A DNA stretch of 64,000 nucleotides. Origin: Filosporella fistucella (lineage: Eukaryota > Ascomycota > Leotiomycetes > Helotiales). Within the stretch, counting starts at the first letter, position 1, and each line of letters begins with the position of its first letter. This document shows, one piece after another, positions 1-11,981 of the stretch. The DNA is taken from assembly GCA_030077755.1 (NCBI GenBank), contig JAQJZZ010000015.1:2046001-2110000 (forward strand), read 5' to 3'. The notes beneath the pieces were generated by a model. It had not been told where the DNA came from. It saw only the letters and a program-made list of their open reading frames with translations, and did no database searches. The translations under genes were made by a program, and so were the position numbers.

Positions 1-1913
1 CGGATTTTGCAGTTTGTCCTTCGTTCGACTCTGATATCTCAGAAGGATGGGACAAAAGAGCCAAGAGAGATGCTAAAGTGTCAGCGTAATTGCTCTGTAC
101 AGGGTTAGCATTTTTGTCTATGAGTCCTCGAATTGAAATTACCTTGCCAGCCTGATCATCCTCAACCTCCATCTCCTTCCCAAGCTGTCTCCAAATCTCC
201 TTCAATGCCAGCTTGTCGTCGGTATGAATGAACCCATTGAGACGAACAACATGAAAGTTCTCTCTATGTTCAGCAGCTAGATCAGATATAACTGATTCTA
301 CGAGCTTTGAAATGTCAGCTAGATTCATAATTAGTGTTTAAAGCACGTACCGTCGTCTTTCCGCAACCTCTTGCTCCTATCACCAACATAGAATTACCCT
401 CTCCAGCAGTAACAGTTTGTTCAACAACCTGATAAACCTTCTGCATCTCCTCATCATGCCCACGTAGCGTAATCCGACTCTGACCCGTTAACCTATCCAG
501 TAAGATACGTTGCATACGTCTGAAATGATCTTCGAATCCATCAATGTCAGGAACATTATTCAACACCTCTTGAGAAGTATCTTCTTGATCCAATAATGGG
601 AACAAAGGATCCTCTTCGGGTCGACAAGTTCGACAAAACCAATCTCCCTTTGGTAGTTTGGGAATCTGGTAACAGTCTAGGTGAACAGCAAAATCACACC
701 CATCACATAATATGATGGGATTTCGTTTCCTCGAGTCCAGGCCTGAACATACACCACATGAGACCTCATCATCCTCTATCTCAGGTTCAGGAACGACTTC
801 TGGCTCTTCAACATCAGAAACTTCCTCTTCCTCGTCTGCCTCCTGCTCTACTTCCGCCTCTTCAACGACTTTCGTTTTCTTAACACTCTTCAGCTTTTTC
901 AGTTCTGCAGAAACAGGAATATCCGTAAACCCCAAATCTATCTCGCTATCCTGCTGGAAAATGACACTTTTCTTCGGCCTCCCAAGTCGCTTTTTACTTG
1001 GTGTAAGAATACCTTTGGGGGTATTGGCTACAGATCCAAGAACTTCCGTAAATTGCTTCGAAGGTCTGCCTCTCTTCCGACCCGTAGGTAGCTGCTCAGC
1101 CGGCTCTGGCTCCTCAACAGGACTCTTCTCTCTCACCTTTCTGCCACTCTTCCGAAATGTAGATATATCCTCATCCTCCGTCTCTGCAAGTTCATCAGGG
1201 CTATCCTGTCTAGGTTTTCTTCCCCTCTTCCTCGGTGTAACATGTTCCTCGTCTTCCTCCACGGCAGCAATCAACCTATCCCTTTTCTCCTTCTTTGATT
1301 CTCTTTTCTCCACCTTCAGGATTTGCGATTTCTTCGGTCTGCCAGGTTTTCTTTTCGTAGGCGTCTCCGTTTCCACAACCACCGGTTTCAACAGCGCCTT
1401 CGCTCGCTCAGAACTAGCTGCACCTTTCCGCCCTGTTCGTCTGGGTGTCTCTTCTTCTTCAGGAACTTCCCAGATATCACCTTTGTCTGCTGGTTTTGCT
1501 TTGTTGGATTTAGCGCTAGATTTAAGGCTTTGAGGCGTTTTCTTGATAGGAGATATCGTTCTTCTGGCTTCAGAGGCATTTCGTCGTTTGGTGACTTTAG
1601 GTGAGGTCTCTGGGCTGGAGATAGGTACTTCCCATACATCATCCTCCTGCCCTTGCATAAGCTCATCCTCTTCGTCTTCGCTGTTCAATTCCACCTCCTC
1701 TTCACCCTGTGTTGTATTTTCCTTCCCCTTCTTCCCATAGCCAAGAAATGAGCCAACGACACTCTTGAGACTACCAATGCGCGAGCCAGGTGTCGGAGCA
1801 GAGATATCTGTATTTAATTTCCTCTTTTTGACGCCTGCGAGAGGTGGAGTGGGATTTGGGGAGCCAGTGTCTTGATCAAGGAGTTGCGCTCTGGAGCGCT
1901 TAAGGGCAGACAT
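1..1913 (-). CDS. ORC4: Origin recognition complex subunit 4 (ORC4), 5' part, with AT-hooks and PHD finger
   Basis: ORC4 is an AAA+ subunit of the complex that marks replication origins in the nucleus. Exon 1 runs 1913-351 (521 codons). A 46-nt intron (350-305, GTACGT...AAAG) follows, and exon 2 (304-1) runs off the window, so the 3' end is missing. The N-terminal ~385 residues are basic and low-complexity, with AT-hook-like cores (three GRP type, KPGRPKK, KRGRPSK and LGRPKK, plus GRK variants). A PHD finger lies at residues ~386-430 (CGVC...CDGC...HLDC...CRTC). The AAA+ Walker A motif GARGCGKT is at ~513-520. Exon 2 continues in ORC4 style (LVES..., then VVRLNGF and DKLALKEIWRQL). The start is the only good ATG upstream of the long frame. 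Recognition as ORC4 rests on the post-Walker A sequence. AT-hooks are known from S. pombe Orc4; the PHD finger is an additional chromatin-reading module. Confidence 0.9.
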
Positions 1914-2777
1914 TGTTGCAATTAATGTTGAATGGGCGATAGCATTGGCAACTGGAGCAAAGAAAGGTCGTGCGATGATATAGAGGGGTTCCTTCTAGGT
2001 AGCCATGGCTGGAAAGCGCATTGAATTTGAACTGGGGTCAAACTTCATTATTGTACTGAATTCTCATGTTCGAGACGCGAAGCGCGTTGATTGAATTTCG
2101 GCATGCGCACGTGATGCATCCCCCACTGTGAGCATCGGGTCGAGGATATTAAAATATGCCTGTAATGTCAGATTGCGGGAGTAAGTGGTATGATCTACGG
2201 TTCTTCTCACAATTTCACATATTTTGGGAGACGTATCTACAATACTTTTCTGGCCGAAGCATTAGAATCTGAGGATTGAAATTTAGCCGTCACGGAGTCG
2301 ACAAGCAGCCGTTTTAGTACCAGACCACAACACCAGCGAGCAAACTTGACATTGCCAATTAGGTTGCAAATGAAAGTTTATAGTTGAGACATTGTGATGT
2401 GTTTGAGGGGTTGTTAGTCAATTCAAAACTCCTGGTATTTATTTAAACAATCGACCGATCTCATGTTGGGCTTGTTTATTGCTACCAACTTTCCATAACC
2501 CACACTGACCACAACCCTCATTTCACTCTACCATAGGTAGATTCCCATATGACCTAGTCTGGAAAAACTTCTTCCTCTTCTGTCGCAATTCTAGTAGATG
2601 TGCGAGGAGATACTAGCCTCGGATTGCATCTTGTTGTCTGTCAGGCTGAGGCATGACTTCCGCTGTGGTTAGCTGATAATAGATCATTCAAGGATAACCT
2701 CAAATATCCTAATTGTTGAAGCGTTAAGTTTCATGTCCGCGTTTCATGCGATGGCCGTCGTGTAGGGTGCGGATCTC
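1914..2777. other. Intergenic, upstream of ORC4 and downstream of the RAD51 paralogue
   Basis: I see no gene here. The stretch should hold the ORC4 promoter (next to 1913) and the 3' end of the Rad55-like gene (next to 2777). No repeat or RNA gene was recognised. Confidence 0.5.
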
Positions 2778-4603
2778 TCAGAGAGCCAATTCATCCTCAC
2801 TATCCTCGATCACCCTCTCTACCTCCGATTCAGCCCCTTTTGCAACCTCCTTCTCAGGGCTCCCAAAATCTAATTCTGGATCCCTCTCTTCTTCCACCTC
2901 TTCTCCCTCGCCTATACCCGGTCCAATAGCATCCTCACTCCCTTGCCATTGAGGAGGTAGCGGTGGCATTTCTTCAGCATCTTCTTCTGCCCATCCATAA
3001 TCTTCATCGTCTTCTGCATCTGAATCAGGAATCTCGAGCTCGGTAGCTGAGAATTTGCGTTTCTGTGGTAAAGTAGGAAGCCGTGGTGTCGAATTAAGTA
3101 CGTTTTTCAATGGACTACCTTTGAACGGCGATGAGAAATTAGGCTCTGCAGGAGCGGTCGTTGGTAGTGTTAGAGGTTTGAGTCCAGTCTGTGAACATGA
3201 GCAAGAGGCATTTTGACGAGGGAAAATTTGATGGGAAGACTGTACATACCTCACCAATACCAAATCCAACGACTTTCGCTTTTCCATCGGTTTTCACTGT
3301 GCCCTCTGCTTTTATTACCATAGCTAATCTTACATCGTCGACTTTATTCCCCTCATCATCATCCCATCCCCAATCTCTAAATATGGCGACTCGGCATCCC
3401 ATTCCTTGCTCCCAGGCAGTCGTGTTAATACTTGGTACAAGAACCGCTCCCAAACCTGGCCTCATCTTAGTTACGCATTGCGAAACCACAACGATGGCAA
3501 TATTTCGTGTGAGCGCAAGCTTCTGGAGTGAAGTAGCGATATGTTGAAGAATGGGGAATTTCCGACTTGATGGATTTGGTGCTGGTATCATCAATTTTGA
3601 GCATAAAATCGCTTGGAACGTCCTTACCACCAGGCTTCTTTGGTGTAGCATTACTATCTGCCGACCGCGGAAAAGCTGTACTCATGAGAGTAGAGAAGGA
3701 GTCTATGATTAGAAGACTTGTATTTGATGGCGGATTATTTTGAGATGGGTGAGATATAAGACCTATCAAGTGGGCCAGAGTTGGTACCGATAAGTGTGCG
3801 AGATTTGCAAGAAGTTCGTCATGATCTTGACTGTTTCCGTCAGTTAGAAGTTCCTGGAATCGGCATATTTACTCCATCTTTAATTGATGAGGGGAATTTT
3901 TGACATGTTTTGGAGCAGTAACCTAGGAAACGCCTTACTCATCATCTGATTGTCTGGGTATTAATGGCTTGAAAGAACTCAAGATTTGGGAGAATCGATA
4001 TCCAGAGATTGGGTGCGACGCGTCTGGTTTCGTCAGTCATGTGATGAAGAGGGAAGTATAGATAAACAAATAAATAACTGTGCTCATCAAGATATAGCTG
4101 CTGGATAGACAACAGAAAGGGGCTGCGAAACGAAAAGCAATATTGCAAACCGCCAGGAGATGATTGCGGGCAAGATTGGGACACTAACCTACCCAAATAA
4201 CGCCATCACCAGCATGTAATGCACTTGCAGCTAATTGCATGCTGGATATCGTCAGCTGTATGCTACAGGTACGCATACAAGACTCACCATAGAGCAGTCT
4301 TTCCAGCACCAGGCGGACCATATATCTCAGTCACTTTCCCACGCGAGACTCCTCCATACACGGGTTCTGCATCAGGGGAAAGCGGCTCTCTACTTTGCAA
4401 AGCACAGTCGAGAAGACTCAAGCCAGTGGAAACAGATCTTGTAGGTGATGATTTCAGTTCTTGTAAAGCTTGTGCAGCAGAAACGGTGGGCATACGATCT
4501 GTGAAATGTTAGATCAATCCATATCCAATACAGTTGAGGTCTCACGTGGTGAAGAGGAGGAAAAGTTAGAGACTCCTGGACCATGGATGGAATTGTAATC
4601 CAT
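2778..4603 (-). CDS. RAD51-family recombination mediator, Rad55-like
   Basis: This is a RecA/RAD51-type ATPase predicted to assist Rad51 in homologous recombination. I assemble seven exons: 4603-4546, 4498-4288, 4241-4189, 4023-3939, 3830-3628, 3581-3250 and 3188-2778, giving about 450 aa with phases that agree at every junction. Walker A is GPPGAGKTAL (residues ~80-90). A WVDASHPISGYRF segment follows, Walker B is SLLIIDSFS, and a NIAIVVVSQCV strand lies downstream. There is no N-terminal helix-hairpin-helix domain, which fits Rad55 better than Rad57 or Rad51. The last ~90 residues form a very acidic tail (DSDAEDDEDYGWAEED, later ERVIEDSEDELAL). The fourth intron uses the acceptor after GGAAACAG, preceded by a CTAAC branch site; the nearer AG would put a stop in frame. 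The paralogue assignment is an inference. Confidence 0.8.
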
Positions 4604-5628
4604 ATTTGCTGGACATGTTGTCAGCAGCTTACCTGGAATAAATCTGATACAGCGAGACGCGTTTGGCATAGGGTAGGATGGCAGCCGATTTGAGCGATGT
4701 CACCTGATCTCGGCAGGAAATACCTTTCTCCGTTACCTCTGAGATTCCATCGTGTCTCAGATCTTTTTCTTGCACGTCATATCAAGTCCCGAGCCTCGAA
4801 AAATGTTGATGGCTCATAATTATTTCAACCGAGCCATCGCTCATCGCCGGTACTATTCTTTGCCCTCTCTTAGATAGCCGATACTTTCTCGTATTCAGGC
4901 TTGAAAATGTCCGTTACGAGGGCTCGGTCGTATCTTTTGATGACAATGCAGCTCACGACAACAGGGGCTCTCGGTCCAGCCCAAAACATCACCGGCCAAG
5001 AAGAAAACATGGCACCATCGATTTGAATACGGGCACAAAATTTAATAGTACCTTGTCTAAGGTACCTGAAGTTTAAGCTCCAAAGATAGCTTTTATAGCC
5101 CGCCGAAGCGTGTTCTATTGTGGAGCAAAGCTTGAAAGGTAAATCCACAGTAAGTACGCTGATTTGTCGCAGAGTTCTCCATACTGTTCTCCCCTTTTCC
5201 CCCAATCCCCCATCATGCATGAGAGTTCAGGAACAAGAGAATCACCTTTTGAAGACCCTCCAAAGGGGCTTCTATTTCTTTGTTGCATAAAGTTTCGAAA
5301 CTTCATCCAAAGATAGGAGCGCCACTTCCGCAAACGACTTCGTTTCGCCCACCAATTGATCAGATGAGGATTCAAAATCGCATGTTGATTGGCAGATTAC
5401 GAAACATGCAAAAGTGGGTATGACAGCATACTAAACAATCCCGGTCTTAGATCACAATTCTGGCCAGGATCACTTCTCCCAACCCTCGCCGCCATGGGAA
5501 ACATTGGATGAACCGTTTATCTTTAAATACTTCAGCCTCCCTTTAGAATTCAACGTCAACCAGGTATATGGACTTCATGGCAGGAAACGCTTCATGATTA
5601 TGATCTCCCAACATTAATAACCTTCAGC
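4604..5628. other. Divergent intergenic region between the Rad55-like gene and GH76
   Basis: This region lies between two divergently transcribed genes and should carry both promoters. Short open frames occur, but none has splice-linked continuation or a recognisable domain. No repeats were noted. Confidence 0.5.
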
Positions 5629-7134
5629 ATGATGATATCATACGCGGTGCTGGTATCGGCGACGATACAATTGACGACAGCTCTCAAGCTCAATGTATCT
5701 GATCCAGGTATTTATAGGTACCTCTCCATAGGAAGCTGACTAAACGGGTGCAGGTTCGATCAGGAGTACTGCCAGCACAATCGCATATGGAATGATCAAA
5801 TACTACACCGGAAATGTGACAAATACACCAGAAACATTGGGAGTGCTTCCTGGACCGTACTACTGGTGGGAATCGGGAGCAATGTGGGGAGCAATGATGG
5901 ATTATTACCATCTTACGGGCGACACAACATACAATAATGTTACAACACAAGCTCTGCTATCACAGGTGGGACCAGAATATGATTACATGGTACCTCGACA
6001 TGCCAAAGATGAAGGGAATGATGACCAGGCATTTTGGGGATTTGCTACAATGTCTGCAGCAGAGAAGGATTGTAAGTAAATACCCTCACCAGATAGCAGA
6101 CAGGTTCCTTAAGACTGTATTATTGAACCATGTATTGGACTGTGCTGACCAACATAGATCCGCAACCCTCAATTGGAAACTATTCTTGGCTACAACTGAC
6201 CGAAAACCTTTGGAATACCCAAGTTCGCCGGTGGGATACAGCTTCTTGCGGTGGAGGACTTAAATGGCAGATATTTTCTTTCAATAACGGTTTCGATTAC
6301 AAGAATTCAGTCTCAAATGGAGCTTTCTTCCAACTCTCGGCTCGTCTCGCACGATTCACAGGCAACCAGACGTATATTGATTGGGCGAATAAATCATACA
6401 ACTGGACTGTTGATATTGGGTTGATGAACGAAGGATATCACATCTATGACGGGGCAAATGACCTCGAGAATTGCACCGATCCAAACAAAGTTATCTGGAC
6501 ATACAATGCAGGAATTTATCTTTATGGTGCAGCTGCACTATATAATTACACCAATGGGTCAGCTCTCTGGCAAGAACGTACACAGGGCCTTTTAAACGCC
6601 ACAGCGAACTTCTTCTCTCCATATGACAACGCCTCAAATATCATGTTCGAACCTGCTTGCGAGACAGTCCACACATGCAACACAGATCAATTTTCGTTCA
6701 AAGGCTATCTCAGTCGATTTATGTGGGCTACTACTCTACTCGCACCATTCACTACGAATGCTATTACCACACTCCTTACTCCCTCCGCCGAAGCCGCTGC
6801 GAACGCTTGCTCGGGCGGCTTTGATGGAGTGACATGTGGTCAGCACTGGTATTATGGTGCTTATGATGGATCATATGGTGTGGGGCAACAAATGAGTGCG
6901 TTGGAAACTGTGCAAGGGCTATTAACAGGAGCGAGTACTCCGCCATTACATGGTGATCAAGTTCATTTGAAGGCTGCGCCTACGACTACAATCGCACCTG
7001 TACCGACAAACACAGCTACGGCTACGCCGACGAAGAAGAGTGTTGCTGGTGGCAGGATTGGCGGAGATTTGGATCTGAGAGTTGTTTCAATAGTAATTGC
7101 TTTGGTGTTGGTAGGCTTTGGTATTATGGGTTAG
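5629..7134 (+). CDS. GH76 mannan endo-1,6-alpha-mannosidase (DCW1/DFG5 type), GPI-anchored
   Basis: This GH76 family member is expected to act at the outer plasma membrane or wall, where DCW1/DFG5 proteins link GPI glycoproteins into the wall glucan. Three exons (5629-5707, 5754-6071, 6158-7134) give 457 aa. A signal peptide starts MMISYAVLVSATIQL. The family motif region GPYYWWESGAMWGAMMDYY follows, then the catalytic pair in DEGNDDQAFWGFA (Asp-Asp). GGLKWQIFSFN and WTYNAGIYLYGAAAL are typical later motifs. The C-terminus has a Thr/Pro linker and a hydrophobic tail (VSIVIALVLVGFGIMG), consistent with GPI attachment. Two adjacent ATG codons open the frame; the first is annotated. Several N-x-S/T sites suggest N-glycosylation. 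The gene looks intact. Confidence 0.92.
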
Positions 7135-7710
7135 AAATGCGAAAAGGCACGGGGATAGAGGATAAATGCATCAATAGGCGTTTTCTGCATTATGGGTAGG
7201 ATAAATTATGCCAGGCTTTGGTTGGGTAGACAGTATATATAGATGATGGAGCGTACATAACACATGGATTCGATACTCAAATCTGAATTTTGTTGATTGT
7301 TATTGTTTTGGAGGCTGGGAGTTGAAAAGCTGGACTTTGGAAGTGACCATTTTCAGGACAGGCAGTTTGCCTTCTCTCTACCTTGATTTTGCTTTTGTTG
7401 CCTCTGAAATTCTCAATCTACTTTAAATAATATTCACTCATCTTCAATTCCTCCTCACTCTCACCTTTTCTCTTTGCGCTTAGCACACAGTGTATAAATC
7501 TAATAGACACTTTGGGTTCCCGTCACGGGCACAGACTAATCGAGATCGTTTGCTTCAGGGAGGGAAGAGGATATTTTGTTTGGATATTAAGAGCCGAGAA
7601 GAGCTAGGAGAACTTGGGAAGAGAGGGGGCGTGTCGACGTTGAAGTTGGCTGAAGAGGCTGGAATTATGGGATCTGAGTGGAGGGGTGATGGGAAGTAGA
7701 GTTTGGCGGT

Positions 7711-10700
7711 CGTTAAAGTTGACGGCGGTTCGATGACAGAGGAAGATATTGACGACAGTAGTTAGAGTTAATTATGAAAATACTTAATATCTAATGAAAA
7801 CAGCTACTATCCCTAGCCCTAGACATGCCACTCTTACAATATAGCGCTTCCAAGAATGAAAACAATTCTCGCTACCAGAAGATCAGACTTGGTTTACCAG
7901 ACTTTGTATTAGACACACGAGCTTCGTATCTTGACCGGACCCAAGCAATGGTTGAATGTTCCTACATAGCCTGTACTGCCTTGATGGAGTCATGAATTGG
8001 GGCGTTTAAATAATTGAGAGGAGAGTGTTAGCGAGGTAAGGAAGAGTGCGAAGGAGGGAGGTAGAGGAGGGAGCAAGGAAGGAGCAGAAGACGAGAATGG
8101 GGGTAAATAAGTGACGAGATGACGAAAGTTCGGAACCAAGTTAGCTGCTCATCTTTTACTACTCACTGTTCACTTACCTACCCAGATCCAATCTCTCCTT
8201 CCTTCTCAGTTCTTTTCTGACTTCGAAATCCCAGGTAGAAAATCTTCTAGATTCTTATTGTCACATACTGAGTGAATTTGTGTGCAAGTTCCCATGTATA
8301 TCAGCATCAAGGGCATGGTAGACCAATTAATCGCAAGTACACTTGAAGATTTGGCTGTCAGGTGTAGCCTGTTGAAATTGAACACGGAGATCCTGTTCCT
8401 ACTCTACCAGAAGCAGAGTTTACCACATTGGCACTAATGGTGCCCTTACCCGACTAGGGAGAAGTTGAAAATTTGGGAATTTCTATGGCAGGGAAGTTTG
8501 AGACGATGAAAGTTGACGACGACGGTAGGAGTCGGGACGAGTAGCAACTTTTATTTATGGCACAAGTTATTTTTCAAGGGCTACAATTGCCAACTTCTTG
8601 TAGCTCGTAAGCCTTATACGGTATCGTAAGACCATAATACAGTGCTTGATCTGCTCCGCTACGCAGGCAGGTCTTAAACTTCATTTGGATGGTTGCTTTG
8701 GTGGAAAAAGCTTGATACGAGTGGCCGACTTCTTTAGATGGCTGCTTTTAGACTTTTATAGTTGCAGTAACTGATTTTTTCGCCTTGCTTCCGACAGAGG
8801 CTGAAAGTGAACAGAAATGGCAGGATGCTTGAAAAAATGGTGTGAAAAAGGAGAAGTGAAGAAATAGACACTTTCAAATTGTTTTCAATTCCTGCACAAA
8901 CTTTAATTCACCACCTCCTGCCCTCCTCACCTCACTTCCTGAAGCCTGGTGATACAAAATCCCACTCTCTGCCCATATCCTATTCAAAAGTTCCCTAACG
9001 CAATTTCAGTGTGTTGTCTCACTTGGTGACTTCACGAAGTATGGGTGAAAATGATTCCAAGGCTTGGATTATATTTTGAAGCAGTTTGAGTATTTTCCAA
9101 GATACATCAAAGAAAAGACACAATAGGGGGACTGGATAGATGAGTATACCGACGACAGTTAGAATTGACGGTGGAGGAAGTTGACGACGGAGATGGAGAT
9201 ACTAGCAACAAAACTCTCCTGATATTGATCTTCCCCCAGTCATAATGATGCGGTAGAATTTCGATGAATACTGCTCTCACATTGGAAATAGGTTTGATAT
9301 ATTCTGCAGAAAAATGAAATATTTCTCCCACTCATTCTCTCTCTCTCTCTATCTTATTTTTGTCGTTCTTCGCTGAAACAGAAATGTGAGTAGAGAAAAC
9401 CAACCTCGAGAGGTGTCAACTGCACGTTATAGAGCTTTGGAAGAGAATACACAGGAAGGAGCAATTCAGAGAGCCAGCTCTCTGGCAAGCGGAAGGAACA
9501 AGAAATGAGTAGTAAAATCTACTCACCTTTGCCGCTATGAGAAGACAAATCTTTTGTGCACAATATAGGTCTTTCCTCCGCGTGGTTCTTTCCCTAAATG
9601 TTCACGTGGGTCACAACCACATTATTTTGAGCGTTGTGGAAGTTATAAATATATCCTGCACCAGTTTTCCCGCTCTTCTCCATCAAAGTTCCAAAAATAC
9701 GGTGGATGGAATATCCAGATATCGGATGATGGTGTGTTGATACACTTTGTTTCTACCGCTCCCCTGAGATATGTGAATGTCTTAGATGAAGAAAGGGGGA
9801 AGGGTGGAACGAGATATGTATATGTAGCTGTACAGTGGTGAGAGATGAGGGATGGATGAAGGGTATAAGAGTATAGCAACTAAGGGAAGGACACCAGCAG
9901 TGTGTGGAGTTGACAGTGGAGGTAAGATGATTAAAGAGTTGACGACGGAGAGAAAATTAGAGACGAAACGGTGTTCACCGGGTAAAGAAGCCCGAAATCA
10001 CGAACTTGCGGAAATAGTGAGGAGAGAATAATTTGGTGAGTAAAGTTCAAGACAACCTTCAAGATAGTTTATAAATTCAAAGGTAAACATTCGCAACCTG
10101 CAGTAGGGGGAGTCTAGATCAAAGTGGGGTAGCGAGCTGGTTCAGAGGGATATGGCTCGTAGTTCCACCACAGATTGGTGCGCGCGGTCTTTTTGGGGTC
10201 GTTAGTAAGTAAAGACTTCAAACTTCGGCCAGAAAGCAGGATTCATATTCCAAAAATTAGCCCAAAGGAGGAAAGAACTATCAAAGTGTAAAAGAAGGTG
10301 GATACTGGGACGCTAGGGAATATTCACTTGAATTCTTCCTCTTTGCTTTCGCACTTGTTGCCCAAGTTTCTTTCCAAATACTAAAGCTAGTTTTGAGTAT
10401 AAACCGCTTCTGAACCCGCAGCTCCTTTATGTTTTGGGTATTAAGAACCCGCTTCAGAGCTTGATGAATCGCGCTGCACAAAGGGGATGAAAGTAGACAA
10501 CAATTTGAACGAAATAGACCATGTATGAAATCTGAGAGAATAGAAAGGGATGACAAAATGAGCGGTACGGTTGCAGTGACTTTTTTTTAAGGAGTGAAGC
10601 AGGTGATGGCAATATAAGTTGGCGGAGGAAGAAGTCGACAGCACAAGCAAAAAATGACGACGACGGCGGAGGAAAACTTCTTGTCGTCAACAATCTTTTC

Positions 10701-11380
10701 TTCCAGAAATAACTTTCAAAGGATTAATCGCCTGCTTAAGAACACGAGAGAAAAGCAGAAACCAGTACCCTTGCTAGGAGCATTCAAGATTTCCAACCCA
10801 TCATGAGCTTGTAAGAGTCGAGGAACGTAGAAGTTGAGCAGTTTGTCATGCTCCTTTTTTCTTTTGCGCGTGCTCCAATTCAGGTTGTAAGAGATCTCAT
10901 TTTCGATCCTTAAAAGAGAGATTCTACGCCGTCAAGCCGAAGTTTCAATTCCTCCAAAGATCTACCAGTCTCGCTGCTGGTAGGAGGCGTTTTATACCAC
11001 TAGGAGACGATGAAAATAGAGGAAAAAGAAAGCCGAACTTCTGTATGCCTGAAAATGTTTCACCTAAACACGACGATCTCAACTTTGGACCGTTCCTGCT
11101 CTCCGAGACTCCAATAATATAAAACCTTTCCCTTGGCTTCTTCTTGGTGTTTTTCAAAGAACAAGGCCAAAGGCAAGGGCAGAGAACCAATGAAAGTTGC
11201 GTGGTCTGCTTTTCAGCCCCGCAAGGTTGTTGATTTATGGAACTGCTTTTTTTGGAGAAAAGATTGTCAGGATAGGTAGATTGGATCGACTGAAGCAGGA
11301 TTCGATGCTAAGCAAATATAGACTAGTGCCGAGACTCGACGGTGGAGGGAGTTGACAACGGGAAATGTTGACGACAACAC
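7711..11380. repeat. Phased array of a short GTTGACGACGG-type motif in gene-free DNA
   Basis: Six clusters of a related motif occur near 7718-7760, 8511-8530, 9149-9196, 9907-9952, 10617-10675 and 11335-11380, about 650-790 bp apart. Each cluster has up to three copies of a core close to GTTGACGACGG or GTTGACGGTGGAGG. Several clusters are followed within 30 bp by a weaker block resembling GATACTAGCAAC (e.g. ~9198 and ~11386). The sequence between clusters is mostly not alignable by eye, so this is a phased motif rather than a clear tandem repeat. The flanks (7135-7710 and 11381-11981) and the spacers contain no convincing gene. A CT microsatellite sits at ~9336-9350. The function is unknown. 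Confidence 0.6.
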
Positions 11381-11981
11381 TTCAGACGATACTAGAAACG
11401 GCTCTATACAATACTGCGGCTAAAGAATTACTGTAGTAGAAATATAGCAGTAAGAGAATCATATGCCTATCCCAAACCACGACTTTGAGTTTCCAGAAAC
11501 CAACAGCAAGACCCTCCATCCTTCCACTCTACCACTCTGCTCAGGCATTGTTTATTGAGTATGAGGTGGCACTTAGGTGTATTAAGAGTTTATATACTTG
11601 AAGGAACCCCGCAAAAGCATGGGAGGCGGAGAGTGAGCAGAAGGGGTGAATCCCACATAACAGAAGTGAAATTGAATGATGCAGTAGAAAGAGATGTCAT
11701 TGAGGAAAGTAAGGAAATGAATAGTCTTGGAGCACAGGTGAATACTGCAATTGAAGGTCATACTTGAGATGAATGTCTGATAGGAAGGTTCAACACTTTG
11801 AGGCAAATGAATAGCAGATGGAGTAATTCATGTCACAAACTCATCCTCGATTCCTATTGTACAAATTCAAAGAGATGTCATATCTCGGGTATCGAAACAA
11901 AGCAACGCTAAACGCTCTCGACACCCATTCCATTATCCAAAGGCCAAGCCATCTCTCATCTCTCATCATTCGCACCCTTTT

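Noticed and set aside
712..1533. Long Ser-rich plus-strand frame of 273 codons
   Set aside because: It is antisense to the low-complexity Lys/Glu-rich part of ORC4, which explains its composition.
3831..3938. Nearest acceptor (TTCCAG) for the fourth intron of the Rad55-like gene
   Set aside because: It puts a TAA in frame (AAC TTC TAA). The downstream AACAG has a CTAAC branch and keeps the RecA-fold sequence.
10281..11190. Small minus-strand frames in the 7-12 kb block as peptide genes
   Set aside because: No signal peptides, no shared protein sequence between the phased units, and no splice-linked partners.
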